64,000 nucleotides of DNA from Sthenelais limicola. Lineage: Eukaryota; Annelida; Polychaeta; Phyllodocida; Sigalionidae. This document shows positions 29,401 to 38,429 of the stretch, one piece after another. A program made the position numbers and the translations under genes. The first letter of the stretch is position 1, and every line of letters begins with the position of its first letter. The stretch lies in NCBI GenBank assembly GCA_942159475.1, contig OW804097.1:53960986-54024985 (forward strand), read 5' to 3'. Under the pieces are notes generated by a model that ran no database searches, had not been told where the DNA came from, and worked only from the letters and a program-made list of their open reading frames with translations.

Positions 29401-30774
29401 ATTTCTTTCATTACATAGCAAAGGTGTTGGTAATGGGTAGGTTATAAGTATTGTATGGCATTCATGGGATGTCATGAGATACAATATGTAAAAGAATACC
29501 TAAAAGAATACCCTGCCAAATATATGGTTCAGCCCCCAATATCTTCATCTTTATTAACACACATGAAGATTATTATTATCATCACTATTAATTATCACTA
29601 TAATAATGATCATTATTACATTTTACATATATATATCTTTTTAGTTACTAAGAAAGAGTTAAGTCTTTTCCCCAGGGCACCTTTTCTAGGTGATGTGATG
29701 TGACATAAAAAGCCGTGTTTTTTCATCACTTTTATTTTTCTCAAACCATAATGGTTACATAAAACTTTATTTAGAAGCTGCCTATCAGAACTTCTACCAT
29801 TCCTTTTATCACCACTTCAATGTCTGCGAACAAAGTAATTTAAATCGATGTCATTAAATGATTTTTTCTTTAAACAAAGGAGATAGATCAAGTCCTTTTA
29901 TCTTCAACTTTGTGTTTCGGGGTGAGAGATTGGATGTATTCACATGTACTCAGATCCTCCAACATCAAGGAAAGTCCTCCAGATCCTCCAACATTCTTTG
30001 GTTGTCTCTTTCAGTGGGGGCGATAACCGAACCCACATAACCGAGGGATAGTTAGATAAATTCAAATTCTGGATTTCATTTTCTTGTATCCATGATAGTT
30101 ATTAACTTTTGTAATGCCACCATGACAGGGGATTTGTTACGATACATGGGATAGGGGCTCAACCGCATGCAAGTGTAGGGAGATACATATACAGGCATAA
30201 AGACCGTACTCCAGTAAACGAATCACATTCATCAAATGAATGAAGGTAATACCCGTATAAAGTGCATATCATAAAAGGCAGAAGAGATCTAAGTGGAGAG
30301 CACCGTTCAAAGAATAGATATCGCGGTTTTGGTCGCAAAAACTTTAAGACTTTAAGTCTTTTCCAGGTCGATTTCAGCAGATGTTCAAGGCTGCTATATA
30401 TCTATATATGTGTCACCTATATGTTGGATTATTATCAGACCAGACATGACAGTTGGTGGAGGCATGTGGCTGTGCGTCTAAATTTAAGGCATGTTTACAT
30501 GATTTTATGGCTTTTCTCAAGGCTATTCCACTTTCCAGTCCTGAATTCATTTCTTAAAATTCCAGGCTTTCAAGGCCCGCGGAGACCCAGTAAAAATCGA
30601 AGAAACAAAAGAATAATACACCAGACTTACCGGATGGGGATAAATCGTCAACTTCTCTCACATATCCATCGTCATCAAATATGAGGACTGCATCCTCGGC
30701 TGACACCTCGGCCGTCCTTCGGCCGGACATCTTGCACCTCGTACTAACACCACCTCAGTGTAGTGTCCCCTCGC
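1731..30774 (-). CDS. Anoctamin (TMEM16 family) gene, 3' end outside window
   Basis: This is a spliced gene for an anoctamin, a family of dimeric membrane proteins that act as calcium-activated chloride channels or phospholipid scramblases. The exons found encode about 545-594 residues of an expected 850-950. In order they give an acidic N-terminus, the cytosolic dimerisation region ([36 protein letters not shown]), then [14 protein letters not shown] (TM1), a luminal cysteine cluster ([11 protein letters not shown]), [15 protein letters not shown] (TM2), [11 protein letters not shown]3/TM4 segments and TM5. All splice phases agree across the exons listed. The DEPY-like segment [14 protein letters not shown], and a TM5 exon resembling KLTxWExxRTQ...FQFVNYYSS, suggest an ANO7/ANO5/ANO6-like member, but I cannot fix the paralogue. 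The calcium-binding helices (TM6-8) are not in this window, so channel versus scramblase activity cannot be judged. The 5' exon at 30,631-30,774 has its own upstream splice acceptor, so a non-coding first exon lies further right. Confidence 0.95.
2317..2440 (-). CDS. Possible alternative terminal exon of anoctamin
   Basis: A TTTTTAG acceptor follows copy A's donor in the right phase. The frame reads [19 protein letters not shown] and reaches a TAA after about 41 residues. An AATAAA sequence overlaps the stop (2,316-2,321). Only the first residues (RFAG against the family's RFVG) look like anoctamin. If used, it would end the protein after TM5. It could equally be a decayed exon or a chance frame. 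Confidence 0.25.
2515..2663 (-). CDS. Anoctamin exon 15A (TM5, alternative copy A)
   Basis: This 149-bp exon has a TTTTTCAG acceptor and a GTAAGA donor. It enters in phase 0 and leaves in phase 2. It encodes [20 protein letters not shown], then [20 protein letters not shown] and [10 protein letters not shown]. This matches the family segment linking TM4 to TM5. A second copy of the same length and phase lies downstream (1,731-1,879). Joining both in tandem would shift the frame, because each leaves in phase 2 and enters in phase 0. Confidence 0.93.
2664..4789 (-). other. Anoctamin intron 14
   Basis: No exon was seen. The intron holds a hairpin at 3,209-3,255 (11-bp perfect arms, ggacgcttact) and, next to it, two imperfect ~30-bp tandem copies containing ggattataatg and cattttgc (about 3,258-3,320). 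Confidence 0.6.
4790..4954 (-). CDS. Anoctamin exon 14 (TM3-TM4)
   Basis: The 55 residues include [20 protein letters not shown] and [17 protein letters not shown], two membrane spans with the conserved GVIxYR and TATAxxINLxxIxIL patterns. The donor is GTAAGT and both ends are in phase 0. The exon precedes the alternative pair at 2.5 and 1.8 kb. Confidence 0.95.
5482..5514. repeat. 33-bp dispersed repeat, copy 1
   Basis: This stretch differs at one base from 7,454-7,486, in a second intron of the same gene. It contains gggctagcctttgatg. It is probably the edge of a degraded repeat family. Confidence 0.6.
5925..6002 (-). CDS. Anoctamin exon 13 (start of TM3)
   Basis: The 26 residues begin [14 protein letters not shown], followed by the hydrophobic [12 protein letters not shown]. 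The EPYxP motif is close to the GEDEPYFP region known from ANO7. Both ends are in phase 0, with a GTAAGT donor. Confidence 0.92.
6746..6828 (-). CDS. Anoctamin exon 12
   Basis: The exon encodes [20 protein letters not shown] and LLNFEEEE, matching the family's ATxFLEFWKRxxAxLxYxWDxxxxEEEE. It leaves in phase 0 at a GTATGC donor. Confidence 0.96.
7454..7486. repeat. 33-bp dispersed repeat, copy 2
   Basis: This is the second copy of the element at 5,482-5,514, in the same orientation and with a single mismatch (gatgatcc against gatggtcc). Confidence 0.6.
7686..7846 (-). CDS. Anoctamin exon 11 (luminal loop, TM2)
   Basis: The exon encodes the luminal cysteine cluster ([20 protein letters not shown]) and then [18 protein letters not shown], the strongest family signature in the window. 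The cysteines correspond to the conserved disulfides of anoctamins. It leaves in phase 1 at a GTGAGT donor. Confidence 0.97.
8577..8711 (-). CDS. Anoctamin exon 10 (TM1)
   Basis: The exon encodes [20 protein letters not shown] followed by a hydrophobic stretch ([13 protein letters not shown]). It covers the conserved [17 protein letters not shown] motif and TM1, and leaves in phase 2 at a GTAAGT donor. Confidence 0.96.
8935..9038 (-). CDS. Anoctamin exon 9
   Basis: The exon encodes [20 protein letters not shown] and DYI, matching the conserved RxLLYExWAxxxxFYKxQPLDxIR segment at the start of the anoctamin core domain. It leaves in phase 2 at a GTACAC donor. Confidence 0.94.
9586..9649. repeat. 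Perfect 30-bp inverted repeat with 4-nt loop
   Basis: The left arm at 9,586-9,615 and the right arm at 9,620-9,649 are exact reverse complements, separated by gtca. Beyond the arms, tatatgt and acatata extend the stem with a small bulge. It sits in an anoctamin intron. It may be a recent foldback, a MITE remnant or a small-RNA hairpin. Confidence 0.9.
9772..9827 (-). CDS. Anoctamin exon 8
   Basis: This short exon encodes [18 protein letters not shown], the family's GI..L...xYxAAYPLHD motif just before the membrane domain. It has a TATTTCAG acceptor and a GTAGGC donor, and leaves in phase 0. Confidence 0.92.
9828..12533 (-). other. Anoctamin intron 7, no further feature
   Basis: I see no exon, no clear mobile element and no long repeat here. 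The 112-residue open frame at 10,924-11,262 on the minus strand has no recognisable motif and no matching splice sites. Confidence 0.5.
12534..12649 (-). CDS. Anoctamin exon 7
   Basis: The exon encodes [20 protein letters not shown] and [10 protein letters not shown], matching the conserved FFSxAxRSRIVxxIL helix of the dimerisation domain. It has a CTTATAG acceptor and a GTGAGT donor, and leaves in phase 1. Confidence 0.93.
12890..12903. repeat. Poly(G) run
   Basis: A run of about 14 G in an anoctamin intron. It is a simple repeat of uncertain true length. Confidence 0.8.
13145..13293 (-). CDS. Anoctamin exon 6
   Basis: The exon encodes [20 protein letters not shown], then a loop ending in [13 protein letters not shown]. 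It is bounded by an ATTTCAG acceptor and a GTAAGT donor, and leaves in phase 2. Confidence 0.88.
13606..13760 (-). mobile_element. Probable LINE-type 3' end with (GAATT)n tail
   Basis: Read on the minus strand, the sequence runs through CAATAAAAGGATTTTTGA into GAATT units at 13,606-13,627. A poly(A)-signal-like AATAAA followed by a short tandem tail is typical of CR1/L2-like retroelements. A similar tail in the opposite orientation ends near 23,560. The 5' limit is not visible. Confidence 0.4.
14408..14441. repeat. (GT)n followed by poly(G)
   Basis: A GT dinucleotide tract runs into about 20 G. It is a simple repeat. Confidence 0.85.
14553..14587. repeat. Perfect 10-bp stem hairpin
   Basis: The arms aatcaggcgg and ccgcctgatt flank a 15-nt loop. 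A second hairpin follows at 14,619. Confidence 0.7.
14619..14651. repeat. Perfect 9-bp stem hairpin
   Basis: The arms agccgactc and gagtcggct flank a 15-nt AT-rich loop, 31 bp after the preceding hairpin. Confidence 0.7.
16488..16528. repeat. Perfect 20-bp palindrome, 1-nt centre
   Basis: The left arm 16,488-16,507 (ttaatgtgcccaagaaatta) and the right arm 16,509-16,528 are exact reverse complements. It lies in an anoctamin intron. Confidence 0.85.
17311..17406 (-). CDS. Anoctamin exon 5
   Basis: The 32 residues contain [20 protein letters not shown], the well-conserved cytosolic motif of the family. The acceptor is a long T tract plus CAG, and the donor is GTACGT. Both ends are in phase 0. 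Confidence 0.93.
17553..17645 (-). mobile_element. 5'-truncated retroelement 3' tail
   Basis: Read on the minus strand this is a 3' end: CCCCGTAAGGGG hairpin, ACCTGTAGTTCCCCAGTATA, then an A run (poly-T at 17,553-17,564). The same tail with the same hairpin design ends the insertion at 58,136-58,235, so both are copies of one poly(A) retroelement family (LINE, or a SINE sharing its tail). The 5' end is not clear. Confidence 0.6.
18377..18538 (-). CDS. Anoctamin exon 4 (dimerisation domain start)
   Basis: The 54 residues include [18 protein letters not shown] and [20 protein letters not shown], the classic start of the anoctamin dimerisation domain (compare DGKRRIDYVL). The acceptor is TTTCTAG and the donor GTTTGT; both ends are in phase 0. 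Confidence 0.93.
18539..21450 (-). other. Anoctamin intron 3, nothing further seen
   Basis: No exon, hairpin or element could be supported here beyond A/T runs. Confidence 0.4.
21451..21594 (-). CDS. Probable anoctamin exon 3 (cassette, 3' limit uncertain)
   Basis: The exon has a good acceptor (TTGTTACAG) and starts in phase 0, matching exons 2 and 4. It encodes [20 protein letters not shown] and on to VVDHHR, at a GTAAAG donor. Two other ends are possible: a weaker donor at 21,298 (also phase 0, 99 residues) or read-through to a TAA at 21,280-21,282, which would give a truncated protein. The content is acidic and low in complexity, as is usual for this part of anoctamins. It may be skipped, because exon 2 also joins exon 4 in frame. 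Confidence 0.5.
22777..22859 (-). CDS. Anoctamin exon 2
   Basis: The exon has a CTTTCAG acceptor and a GTAAGC donor. It enters in phase 1, leaves in phase 0 and encodes [20 protein letters not shown] plus a short tail ending PPE. The sequence is in the variable N-terminal region, so the assignment rests on splice sites, phase and position. Confidence 0.65.
23300..23560 (+). mobile_element. Possible retroelement 3' end with (CAATT)n tail
   Basis: The sequence gcaataaaaatgttgttcaa runs into CAATT units (23,545-23,560). The layout mirrors the tail at 13.6 kb, in the opposite orientation. The left limit is a guess. Confidence 0.25.
23872..24259 (-). CDS. Alternative first exon of anoctamin (candidate)
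   Basis: This 388-bp open exon starts at an ATG (24,257-24,259) and encodes 129 residues beginning [16 protein letters not shown]. They are rich in Ser, Asp and Pro. It can leave at a weak donor (GTTAGC) in phase 1, the same phase as exon 1 at 30.6 kb, so either could join the exon at 22,859. I see no good splice acceptor just before the ATG, which favours a separate first exon over an internal one. The frame would hit a stop one codon after the donor. The link to anoctamin is inferred from phase, strand and position only. Confidence 0.5.
24260..27580 (-). other. Anoctamin intron 1 or upstream of the alternative first exon
   Basis: No coding exon was found. A purine-rich stretch on the plus strand at about 25,370-25,460 explains the Pro/Leu/Ser-rich open frames on the other strand. 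If 24,259 is a real first exon, its promoter should lie just to the right, but I see no clear TATA or initiator motif. Confidence 0.4.
27586..28260 (+). mobile_element. LTR-like segment with nested MITE
   Basis: The stretch begins TGTGG and ends CCACA. It carries a TATATAAA box (27,757-27,764) and a downstream AATAAA (28,059-28,064), as expected of an LTR promoter and poly(A) region. It also has the near-palindrome cccttatattataaggg upstream of the box. I found no target-site duplication for these borders, so the ends are uncertain. A 119-bp MITE (28,080-28,198) interrupts it. Confidence 0.4.
28080..28198. mobile_element. 119-bp MITE with CAGGGTTGGAAA ends
   Basis: The left end cagggttggaaa and the right end tttccaaccctg form inverted termini. 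TTACT stands directly outside both ends (28,075-28,079 and 28,199-28,203). The termini resemble hAT elements, but hAT makes 8-bp duplications, so the superfamily is not settled. Confidence 0.65.
28265..30630 (-). other. Anoctamin intron 1, nothing further seen
   Basis: No exon was seen. The 140-residue plus-strand frame at 30,262-30,684 overlaps anoctamin exon 1 in antisense and has no motif. Confidence 0.4.
30631..30774 (-). CDS. Anoctamin exon 1 (first coding exon)
   Basis: The start codon is at 30,728-30,730, and the exon encodes 33 residues beginning [16 protein letters not shown]. It ends in phase 1 at a GTAAGT donor. A good acceptor (TTATTGCAG) lies 44 bp upstream of the ATG, so the untranslated leader is also spliced. 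The phase matches the exon at 22,777-22,859. Confidence 0.75.
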
Positions 30775-30928
30775 CTGCAATAAGATAACGCCATTGAACA
30801 ATAAAATAACTCACTAAGATAACGCGAAACTGGGCTTGCATCAATGGAAATCCATGAATCTAATTTTAGGACTCATTGATACTACAAGACGATACTATAT
30901 ATTATAATGATAGGTATATCACAATATA

Positions 30929-30992
30929 TTACAATAGCAAATAATCGTCCTTATTAAAGTTTACAATAGCAAATAATCCTCCTTATTAAAGT
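30929..30992. repeat. Tandem duplication, 2 x 32 bp
   Basis: The unit (30,929-30,960) is repeated at 30,961-30,992 with one mismatch. It contains acaatagcaaataatc. A part of it (ttacaatagcaaat) recurs near 32,135. Confidence 0.85.
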
Positions 30993-33900
30993 TGAATAAA
31001 ACGTAAGGTTAAAAGAGGAAATTAAGCCCCCTATTGCAAAGACAATACCTTTGTAACGGTATACCTTGGGTAATAAAACCAGCTGAAACGAATACTTTCG
31101 TTCTCGTGATTTCGTTCTCGTGAAGAAATAGCTTACAGATGGAATAATGAAATAATATGCGTAAGAAGTTTGGGTGCAGGAGAGGGGGTAGGAGGAAGAT
31201 TTGTGAAGGTGTTTAAAGGAGAGCTAGAAGAGTTATGGAAAGGTTAGGAGGAGGATTATACCTTTGGTGGAGTTGGTATGATACTCCATTACGCTTAAGC
31301 ACTTATTGCATATTGATTGGGTATTGAGGGTTATTGGTGGTAGGGGGTGCCACAGATACCCCCCGAATAGGACTTTCCTTGACCATAAACTAATAATCAA
31401 TCCTAAAAGTATGTTCAGTACAAAATATTTTTCAGGCGAACGGACCTAACATTCGAAGGCCTAACATTCCTTTTGGTTTGGGATACACAATTAACTCAAG
31501 AGAATGACCCGTACCAGGAGTTTTGCCTAGAAATCATTACAAGCATGACAATTGAAAAAATAGATAGCGGTCTAGTACCCACATGAACACTATGTCTTCA
31601 ACCTCGATTCTTCGTGATTAAATACATATTTAGATATGGGGGACATTTACCCGAAATTTTATCGATTTTTTTTTATCGAAATGGAACAATGAACAAATAC
31701 AGTCCCATGATGAAACCATAATGTTCTTTCTGTTATTTCTTAAAGCATATAGACCTACCATATAGCTATATGGAGCATATGTGACAAGAAACATTCACAA
31801 TAAAAATGTCCTCAGGTTAGATCATGCCATTATTGGAGTTCTATCAGCAGGGATGTGAGTTATGTCAGCATCTTCCCAAAGGCAGATGAATACAGACAAT
31901 GGGGGCAATGAGTGGATAAATAAGTGCCGTGATGGACGGATCGTTGAATTCCTAGCCCAAAACAATATCCAATTCGATCATATTGATCTAACTTGGGCTA
32001 TATCCTAATAACATTCAGTAGTTCCCAAACAACCAGATGGAAACATTATTAAGCGAAGGCACTTGGGTCTATATTTTTTGCAACACTTTATGACTTCCAT
32101 TGTCATTGCTTTACAGATTTTCATAATAGCCAAAATAGAAGTTTACAATAGCAAATCGCCCATACCATGACAACGATATATATATGAGTAAAACTTGCAC
32201 AGTAATCTACAATATTTGGAAGCAGTGACAGAAGACCCTTTCGATAGTACATGTTATGATGTATACATACATTTCCACCTGGTAGTAAACTCAGCCAAAG
32301 GCAAAGACTTTGACTCAGCTGCATGGTGACCCAGATCTCCAACACCCATAGAGCCAGACAGACAGAAATAAAGCATAAAACATCCATGATCACCATGCAA
32401 TACCTCGCTCTATAAATTTCGCACGTGAAAAATCCAACAATATATGTTTGCTCAAAGTGTGATAGAGGGGCACACACATTGTATATATCCCACCAAAGCA
32501 GGGGGACTGAATTATTCATGTAACTTGACTCACACCCGACCCAATTGGCATTGATCCAAATAAACCATCCCGCACATTCAAGAAGAACAACATTTATGTG
32601 TAGTACATGTATCCATGTCAGTCTAAGTGCACACTATATGCATGATAAGGGAATATATATATATACATCAAGAATCAGTTCGATCTATTACAAATTTAAT
32701 AAGGTCTGGCTCACGTAGTTGAATATATTTTTAATATTCCTGGAAAAAAATATCCAACTTCCGTTCGTTTTTATGAACAAATGAGAATGAGTAACAAAGA
32801 AGTAAGTTTGGCTCAGGAAAGGAACAGAACATATGGTAGCGATCACCTACAGGAGCAATGTGGTCTTACTGACTAAGTCTCTATTTCCAGGAATCCTAAG
32901 GCAATGGAAGTGCCATTTTGGCTGGGGCACAGAACTACTGAATTTTAAAAAATATGACGTAATGTTTTGCTTAGTACTAAATACTATCCTGACTCATTCA
33001 GATTTAGTTGAGCAATAAAGGCGTAGCTCGAAAAACCCAAAGTATAGAATCTAATTTTAGAAGCACTTTAGCAGGAGTGACAGCCTCGGGTCAGCCTTAG
33101 GAAATGGGCGTGGCATCTTGCTCACGGGTTAACCGAATTCCCTCAGGTCTAGAGGTTCGATCATCAGAAATTTGATCCTATTTTTAAAGCCACCGCCTAA
33201 GATAAAACCTTATAACGGAGATGGTTTTAACATGTATACATATGTATTGAATACACACATTTGTGTTCTAATCATCCCCATAATATCAAAGACAGACAGG
33301 TATAATATGCAGGAAGTACATGATAAGTATCATTTTATTGAGAGTACGCAACACTTTGTCTATGTCATATCTACATAAAGCACAAAATATGTGAAGCAAC
33401 ATATATGATACCACAGGTTGGAGTATTACTACTGCATGGCACCAATAACAGTATAGCAAGGGTACAATTATTATAAAGAGCATCCAGTATCCAGGGTCGA
33501 GTTCTAATCCAGACATTCCTAACAGACTGCAGCTATAGGTCACATGCTGTCCAACTTTTCCTAATTCAGGGAATATTCTTGAATAATACGAATGTGCAAT
33601 ACGTGACCTCTCATTCACTCCTTAAGACCACCAAGTCTCCAACCTACCTTTGTATAACTATAAGCACCGAAAAAACATGTGCCACATTGAAGACCAAATG
33701 GTAGATCGGTGGGACGCCTGTGTTAAAATCTGCTCATATGCACAGACCAGAGTCACAGTGTTAGTAATAGTATCGGTCTAACACTAAAGCAATACTTGAC
33801 TGAACTTACTTTGGAATGAAGGCTAAGGTTAATCCAAGACGTGAACCACCACTAGTTAGGCAGGGACTGAGGGTAATAAATATTTCATGAGATCCAGCGT

Positions 33901-34804
33901 TCATCTAAGGATCGACAGGAACATGGTGAGTGAGTGTGATAGGAGGGATAGTAAGAATGCGGTGGTATCCACACTGATATCCTGGTTACACTATAATATT
34001 ATCTGCCCCCACAAAACGTTGTTTCCCTTCACTTCACTCCCTCAGATCCACACTCTCCGGATCTCTGGTGCCCCAGTCATAATACCGTACTTAGCTGGTC
34101 TAACATTGATCACCCTCACGCAGACATTCTTGGGCCTGTTTTATTCAGATTCTAGATCCAGCCAGAGGGATTGGTTATTATTACTTGCAAGGAGTGAGGC
34201 CATGAATATTTGTCTAAAAATGAATACCCGGCATTAGGATTTTAATGACAAATTAAAAGCTAAAGTATCTGTAGACTAATAAACAGACAATTAGGGACGC
34301 CATCCGTTAAATCCCAAAATATTAGTCCCTACTCGACGATTAATAACGTTTCTATATTATCCAATGATTCAATAATTATTTCTCTAAAGACTAAAAGAAA
34401 TTGGAATTATTGATTTTCCCATATGATATTATCATTATTATCAACGTGTCATAAATCCATAAAATCATTTTTCACAAAGTAAGAGGATCTGGAATACAGA
34501 ATGATCACTCCTCTGCATGGCCAAACGTAGTTCATTAAGTCTAGATCCATTCCATGCAGAGATTATAAGGTGAACCCTTTTTTTCTACCAGTATTATTCG
34601 AGCCCTATATAGCTCATACATTAATACCAGGCTCATAATTAGTGTATAAATAAATAAATGAATAAGTGAAGTCAAATGAATACATTATCATGAAGTGACA
34701 AAGGTTGGAAGGATAATTCCAGTGAATATCCCCATTCATATAATATGAACGTCCATTTATTAATACCAGGGTTAATTAGTGTGTAAATAAATATATGAAT
34801 GATT

Positions 34805-34838
34805 GAATAAATAAATGAATAAATAAATAAATAAATTA
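34805..34838. repeat. (AAAT)n simple repeat
   Basis: Near-perfect AATA/AAAT units. A similar block with the flank ttaatacca...ttagtg occurs about 120 bp earlier (34,620-34,670), so the neighbourhood is itself duplicated. Confidence 0.75.
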
Positions 34839-34929
34839 ATTATTGAAATAAAAGGTATGAGGGGCCAAACCTTTTCCAACCTTGAGATTTTACATCAAAA
34901 TAAACTTACTGAATTATCTTTGATATTGA

Positions 34930-35184
34930 TTATAAAGAAGGGTATGAGATACATATATAATTTGGTCCACCAGCGGTGAAATATCTCACACAAATTATTG
35001 TCGACGAACGATATTTTATTCAATGGGTACATCCGCTAAATACATTATTTAATTATAAAGAGTATTATATCTGATCATAAAAAAGTCTACCTTTATTTGC
35101 TACATTCAATTATAAAGAGGGGTATGAGATGTACGTATAATTTTGTCCGTTCGGTATGAAATATCGCTTCCTCCAAATTATTGT
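34930..35184. repeat. Imperfect duplication, two ~73-bp copies 180 bp apart
   Basis: The copies at 34,930-35,001 and 35,109-35,184 share attataaagaRgggtatgag, then tataatttt/ttggtcc, gtgaaatat and caaattattgt. They are diverged by substitutions and small gaps. Confidence 0.65.
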
Positions 35185-38100
35185 GGTGATTATGATTAAA
35201 GTTTTATTTCAGGGTAATTACACTTTAATAGTGATGTTGATTGAATAGTATAATAGTGTTTAACCATCTTTACCATATTAGCTGGTAAGCAAATGTCGTT
35301 TAGTACATGAATATCCCTACTATATTTCCATAATAGGAAAATATTAGATTATTATTAGTTGTACGAGTTCTTCCGGACCAAGCCACTGTTTAGTCTCTGC
35401 CTAGTTGTGGGATGATTAAACGCATGTTTACTTTAATAACACGGAGGGGCGGGAAAATAAACACTAGTTAATATACATCGGGCCAAACCCGGCACTGAAA
35501 TTCCTCACACCCATCTGCATTATACATCGTTCAGACATGGACATCGTAAAAAGATACCGCCACAGTCGACCCAACCCAATCATGTATTCGTATGTACTAA
35601 GTATACATACCGTATATATATGTAGGTGTACTAGATGCTAGAACTACCGTATACATGTACATGATTTCCCACCGTTCGTTCACTCCCAGTCCCATAGGTG
35701 AGTATAGCCTACCACTATATTATCAGAGAGAACCTGTATACAGTATAGTAATCAACAACGTAGAATATCCCAGGAAATAAAATACATGACAAAATAAGAC
35801 AAAAATGTAAGGAAATGTCTAGTTTTATAGGGCATACCTATAAGTAGGTCAGACAAGTTGATATAGAAAGCGTTAGCATGAACATCACCATTTCACTCAG
35901 TATGAAATATTTATTATAGGGGAAGTTTTTGTTGGCTATGTAATAGAAAGAGCGGATAGATGGCAAATATATAGTGCTTTAATAATTTCGCTTGAACTAT
36001 ATAATTTGCACTTAATTTTCTTCTAAAGCCATTTTATCATCCTAATCTAAACTTCAGCCAAGTAATTTATAGCAGACTGCTAAATTCATTGTATTCTTTT
36101 TATTTAAGAAAGCGGACGGAGAAAATGCTGTAGCTCACAATTACAAAAGGATATTACCCTGGATTGGGATCGGGAAGCTACTAATAGAACAATATCAAAT
36201 AGGTTCCCAGTAACACTGTGTGCATACATCTTCTTAATTAATATCCAACGCTTTATAATCGGTTCCTAGTTACTGAATTGAATTAACGATGTACTTAAGA
36301 TTAAGATTAGTTATATGAGTGCCCGATAGTGGTATGTTTGAGTATTTATTTCTGTGAAAGGGTAGTGAGTCCAGCAGGAGATTTCTCAAGAATACATAAT
36401 TGTTCAACGTCCCTATTATGTTCCCGGCTCAACCTTAATTACTTGTGGCTTATTACTTGTGGCTTCACTCGGAAACTATAGAAAGTGGGAGTCGGAATGG
36501 ATCAGGTTTGGAGTTACGTTGGTGGGTGTAAGATAAAGGCTTGAATGGTATACATACAGTAGTCATTCTAAAAAGTATTTCCCCAGGTAGATGTCCATGA
36601 CAAGAGTCGACACATTTAAGTATTTATGCGTATAATTCATCAAAATGTAGGTTGTTATTAATAAGATTATTAAAATTCGATCATATTAAGAATATTAGGC
36701 CGGCCTATACTAGCAAATATAACGCGAGAGCTAAACATAAAATAATATCCAGCATCCAATACACATTAGTGGGATTACTGTTCAAGGTTGAGATGTATCA
36801 TGTATTAATTACACTCCCTGTCAATGTCAATGTCTATTATTCTAGATAAAGTTTGCAAAGAACAATCCTGACCTACCTGTTACAGATTTCATTCGAAATT
36901 CAGTAAGCAAAAGCTGTTTGCAGGCCCATAGTTAATTCAGAACCGGATTTTCTGAGATTAAGAAAGTATGGACTAAATATTTAGGCCTACAATACAAGCG
37001 ACTGAAATGGTATGCACTCACACCTGTAAGAAAGTCAAAGCATTACGTAAGCTATGCGTTTGAACTGGTCAAGTTATCCGGGGTACTCAAAAGGGGTCAA
37101 CCCCAACCCACACCAGGACACCCATCCACATATTACCTCATACCTGTAGGTACCTGTCTGGGCAGTGAACCTGAACAGACAGCTTATGTACGCAGGTGCC
37201 ATGTAAACAAATTATTTATAGATGATGGTCAAATTCTTGGCAGACGAAGTTGCAATACCCTACTAGATATATGGCTGATGGTTAAAATGTTGCTAAAGCC
37301 TTAACTTAAATTCTGCAACTTACTTAAACTTAAGTTAAATTGGGCTGCACAACTGGATACTGGCCAATGCAGTTTAACTTAGATAAACGTGGATAAGGGC
37401 AGAGGGCCGATCTCAAATATAATATAGTATATAGTATAGCCTACTATAGTATAGGGACATAAATGATAAAGCCTGCATGGCGTGTTCATCAACTGTATCG
37501 CTATACTAGGCTATACCGATACGGTAATACTAATGGGAATGTCCATAACTGGCATAAGCATAAATAATAGACACCTATGTGCGGTATTGAATTGTTGGCC
37601 TTTCTACCTGACAACTCAGACTCACCCGATACCTGAGTCATAGAATCAACAAACTCGGTACTACGGGAAGAGGATGCTGTTGGTGTTTTTAGGGGTGGGT
37701 TGAGCGCACCCAAGCAGATGGGAGGGGCCGGGATGAGTAGGGGTAGCGGCCGGTGAAATGTAGGCCACCGTGCGGTCTCTTTTTTTCACCAATGAAAGCA
37801 AGTAAGGATCACTAACAAAACAGGCCAGCCACTCAAAAAAACTTGAGTGGAAACATACATACCTTACATAAAAGTGTTCTTAAATTCTTCAAGTATTCAC
37901 CAGCTGTCAGATAGGCATGATCATAATGTCCATCGGCTTGAGAGAAGGGATGGAGATAAGAGAAATATAGTTGTGTTGACAGACAGGATGTGTCTACCTC
38001 CTGGCGACTGACTGGCAGCAGACAAAAGTGACACCTATGGAGAATAAGGTCTAAGAATTTTGTTTAACATCGTTAACGGCAGATGGCTCTGTGTGCGACG

Positions 38101-38429
38101 AGGTTCATAGGCCTATAGGTCTCAGACCACCAAAAGGTTTCCTGTATAGTTTAATGTAGCATTTATACCAAAGATTTAAAAAGGAGGAATGGACTTGGAC
38201 AGAGGTACATCTAGACAGAGAATTCGTCCTGGGTCCACTACCCGGACGGACACTGAGTCTGATGTTTGCAATGGTGGTAGAATGTGTATAGAGAAACAAC
38301 TCACCAAGCGATGTTATGGTATACATTAATGTATCGATGTAATGATATGAGTATTAGTACCATTTCTATCACATTTTCCCTTAAGCCTGTGGATGTATTA
38401 TGGGTTGATTTCCCAATTTAATTCCCGAA

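Larger units (their letters stand above)
30775..38400. other. Long stretch without a supported gene
   Basis: It may hold the non-coding first exon of the anoctamin gene; a minus-strand donor-like site (GTATGTATG) occurs near 37,870. Local duplications lie at 30,929-30,992 and 34,930-35,184, with AATA-rich sequence at 34,640-34,840. Open frames up to 132 residues lack motifs. Confidence 0.45.

Noticed and set aside
30262..30684. 140-residue plus-strand open frame
   Set aside because: It lies antisense over anoctamin exon 1, has no motif and its composition follows the opposite strand.
32121..32519. 132-residue minus-strand hydrophobic frame
   Set aside because: It is Cys/Trp/Leu-rich from AT-rich DNA and has no family pattern.
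33085..33180. Possible second tRNA-like sequence (ggttcgatcat)
   Set aside because: Box B is partial, box A is poor and no cloverleaf could be drawn.
33887..34237. 116-residue plus-strand open frame
   Set aside because: It has no recognisable domain, splice context or coding-like base use; probably open by chance.
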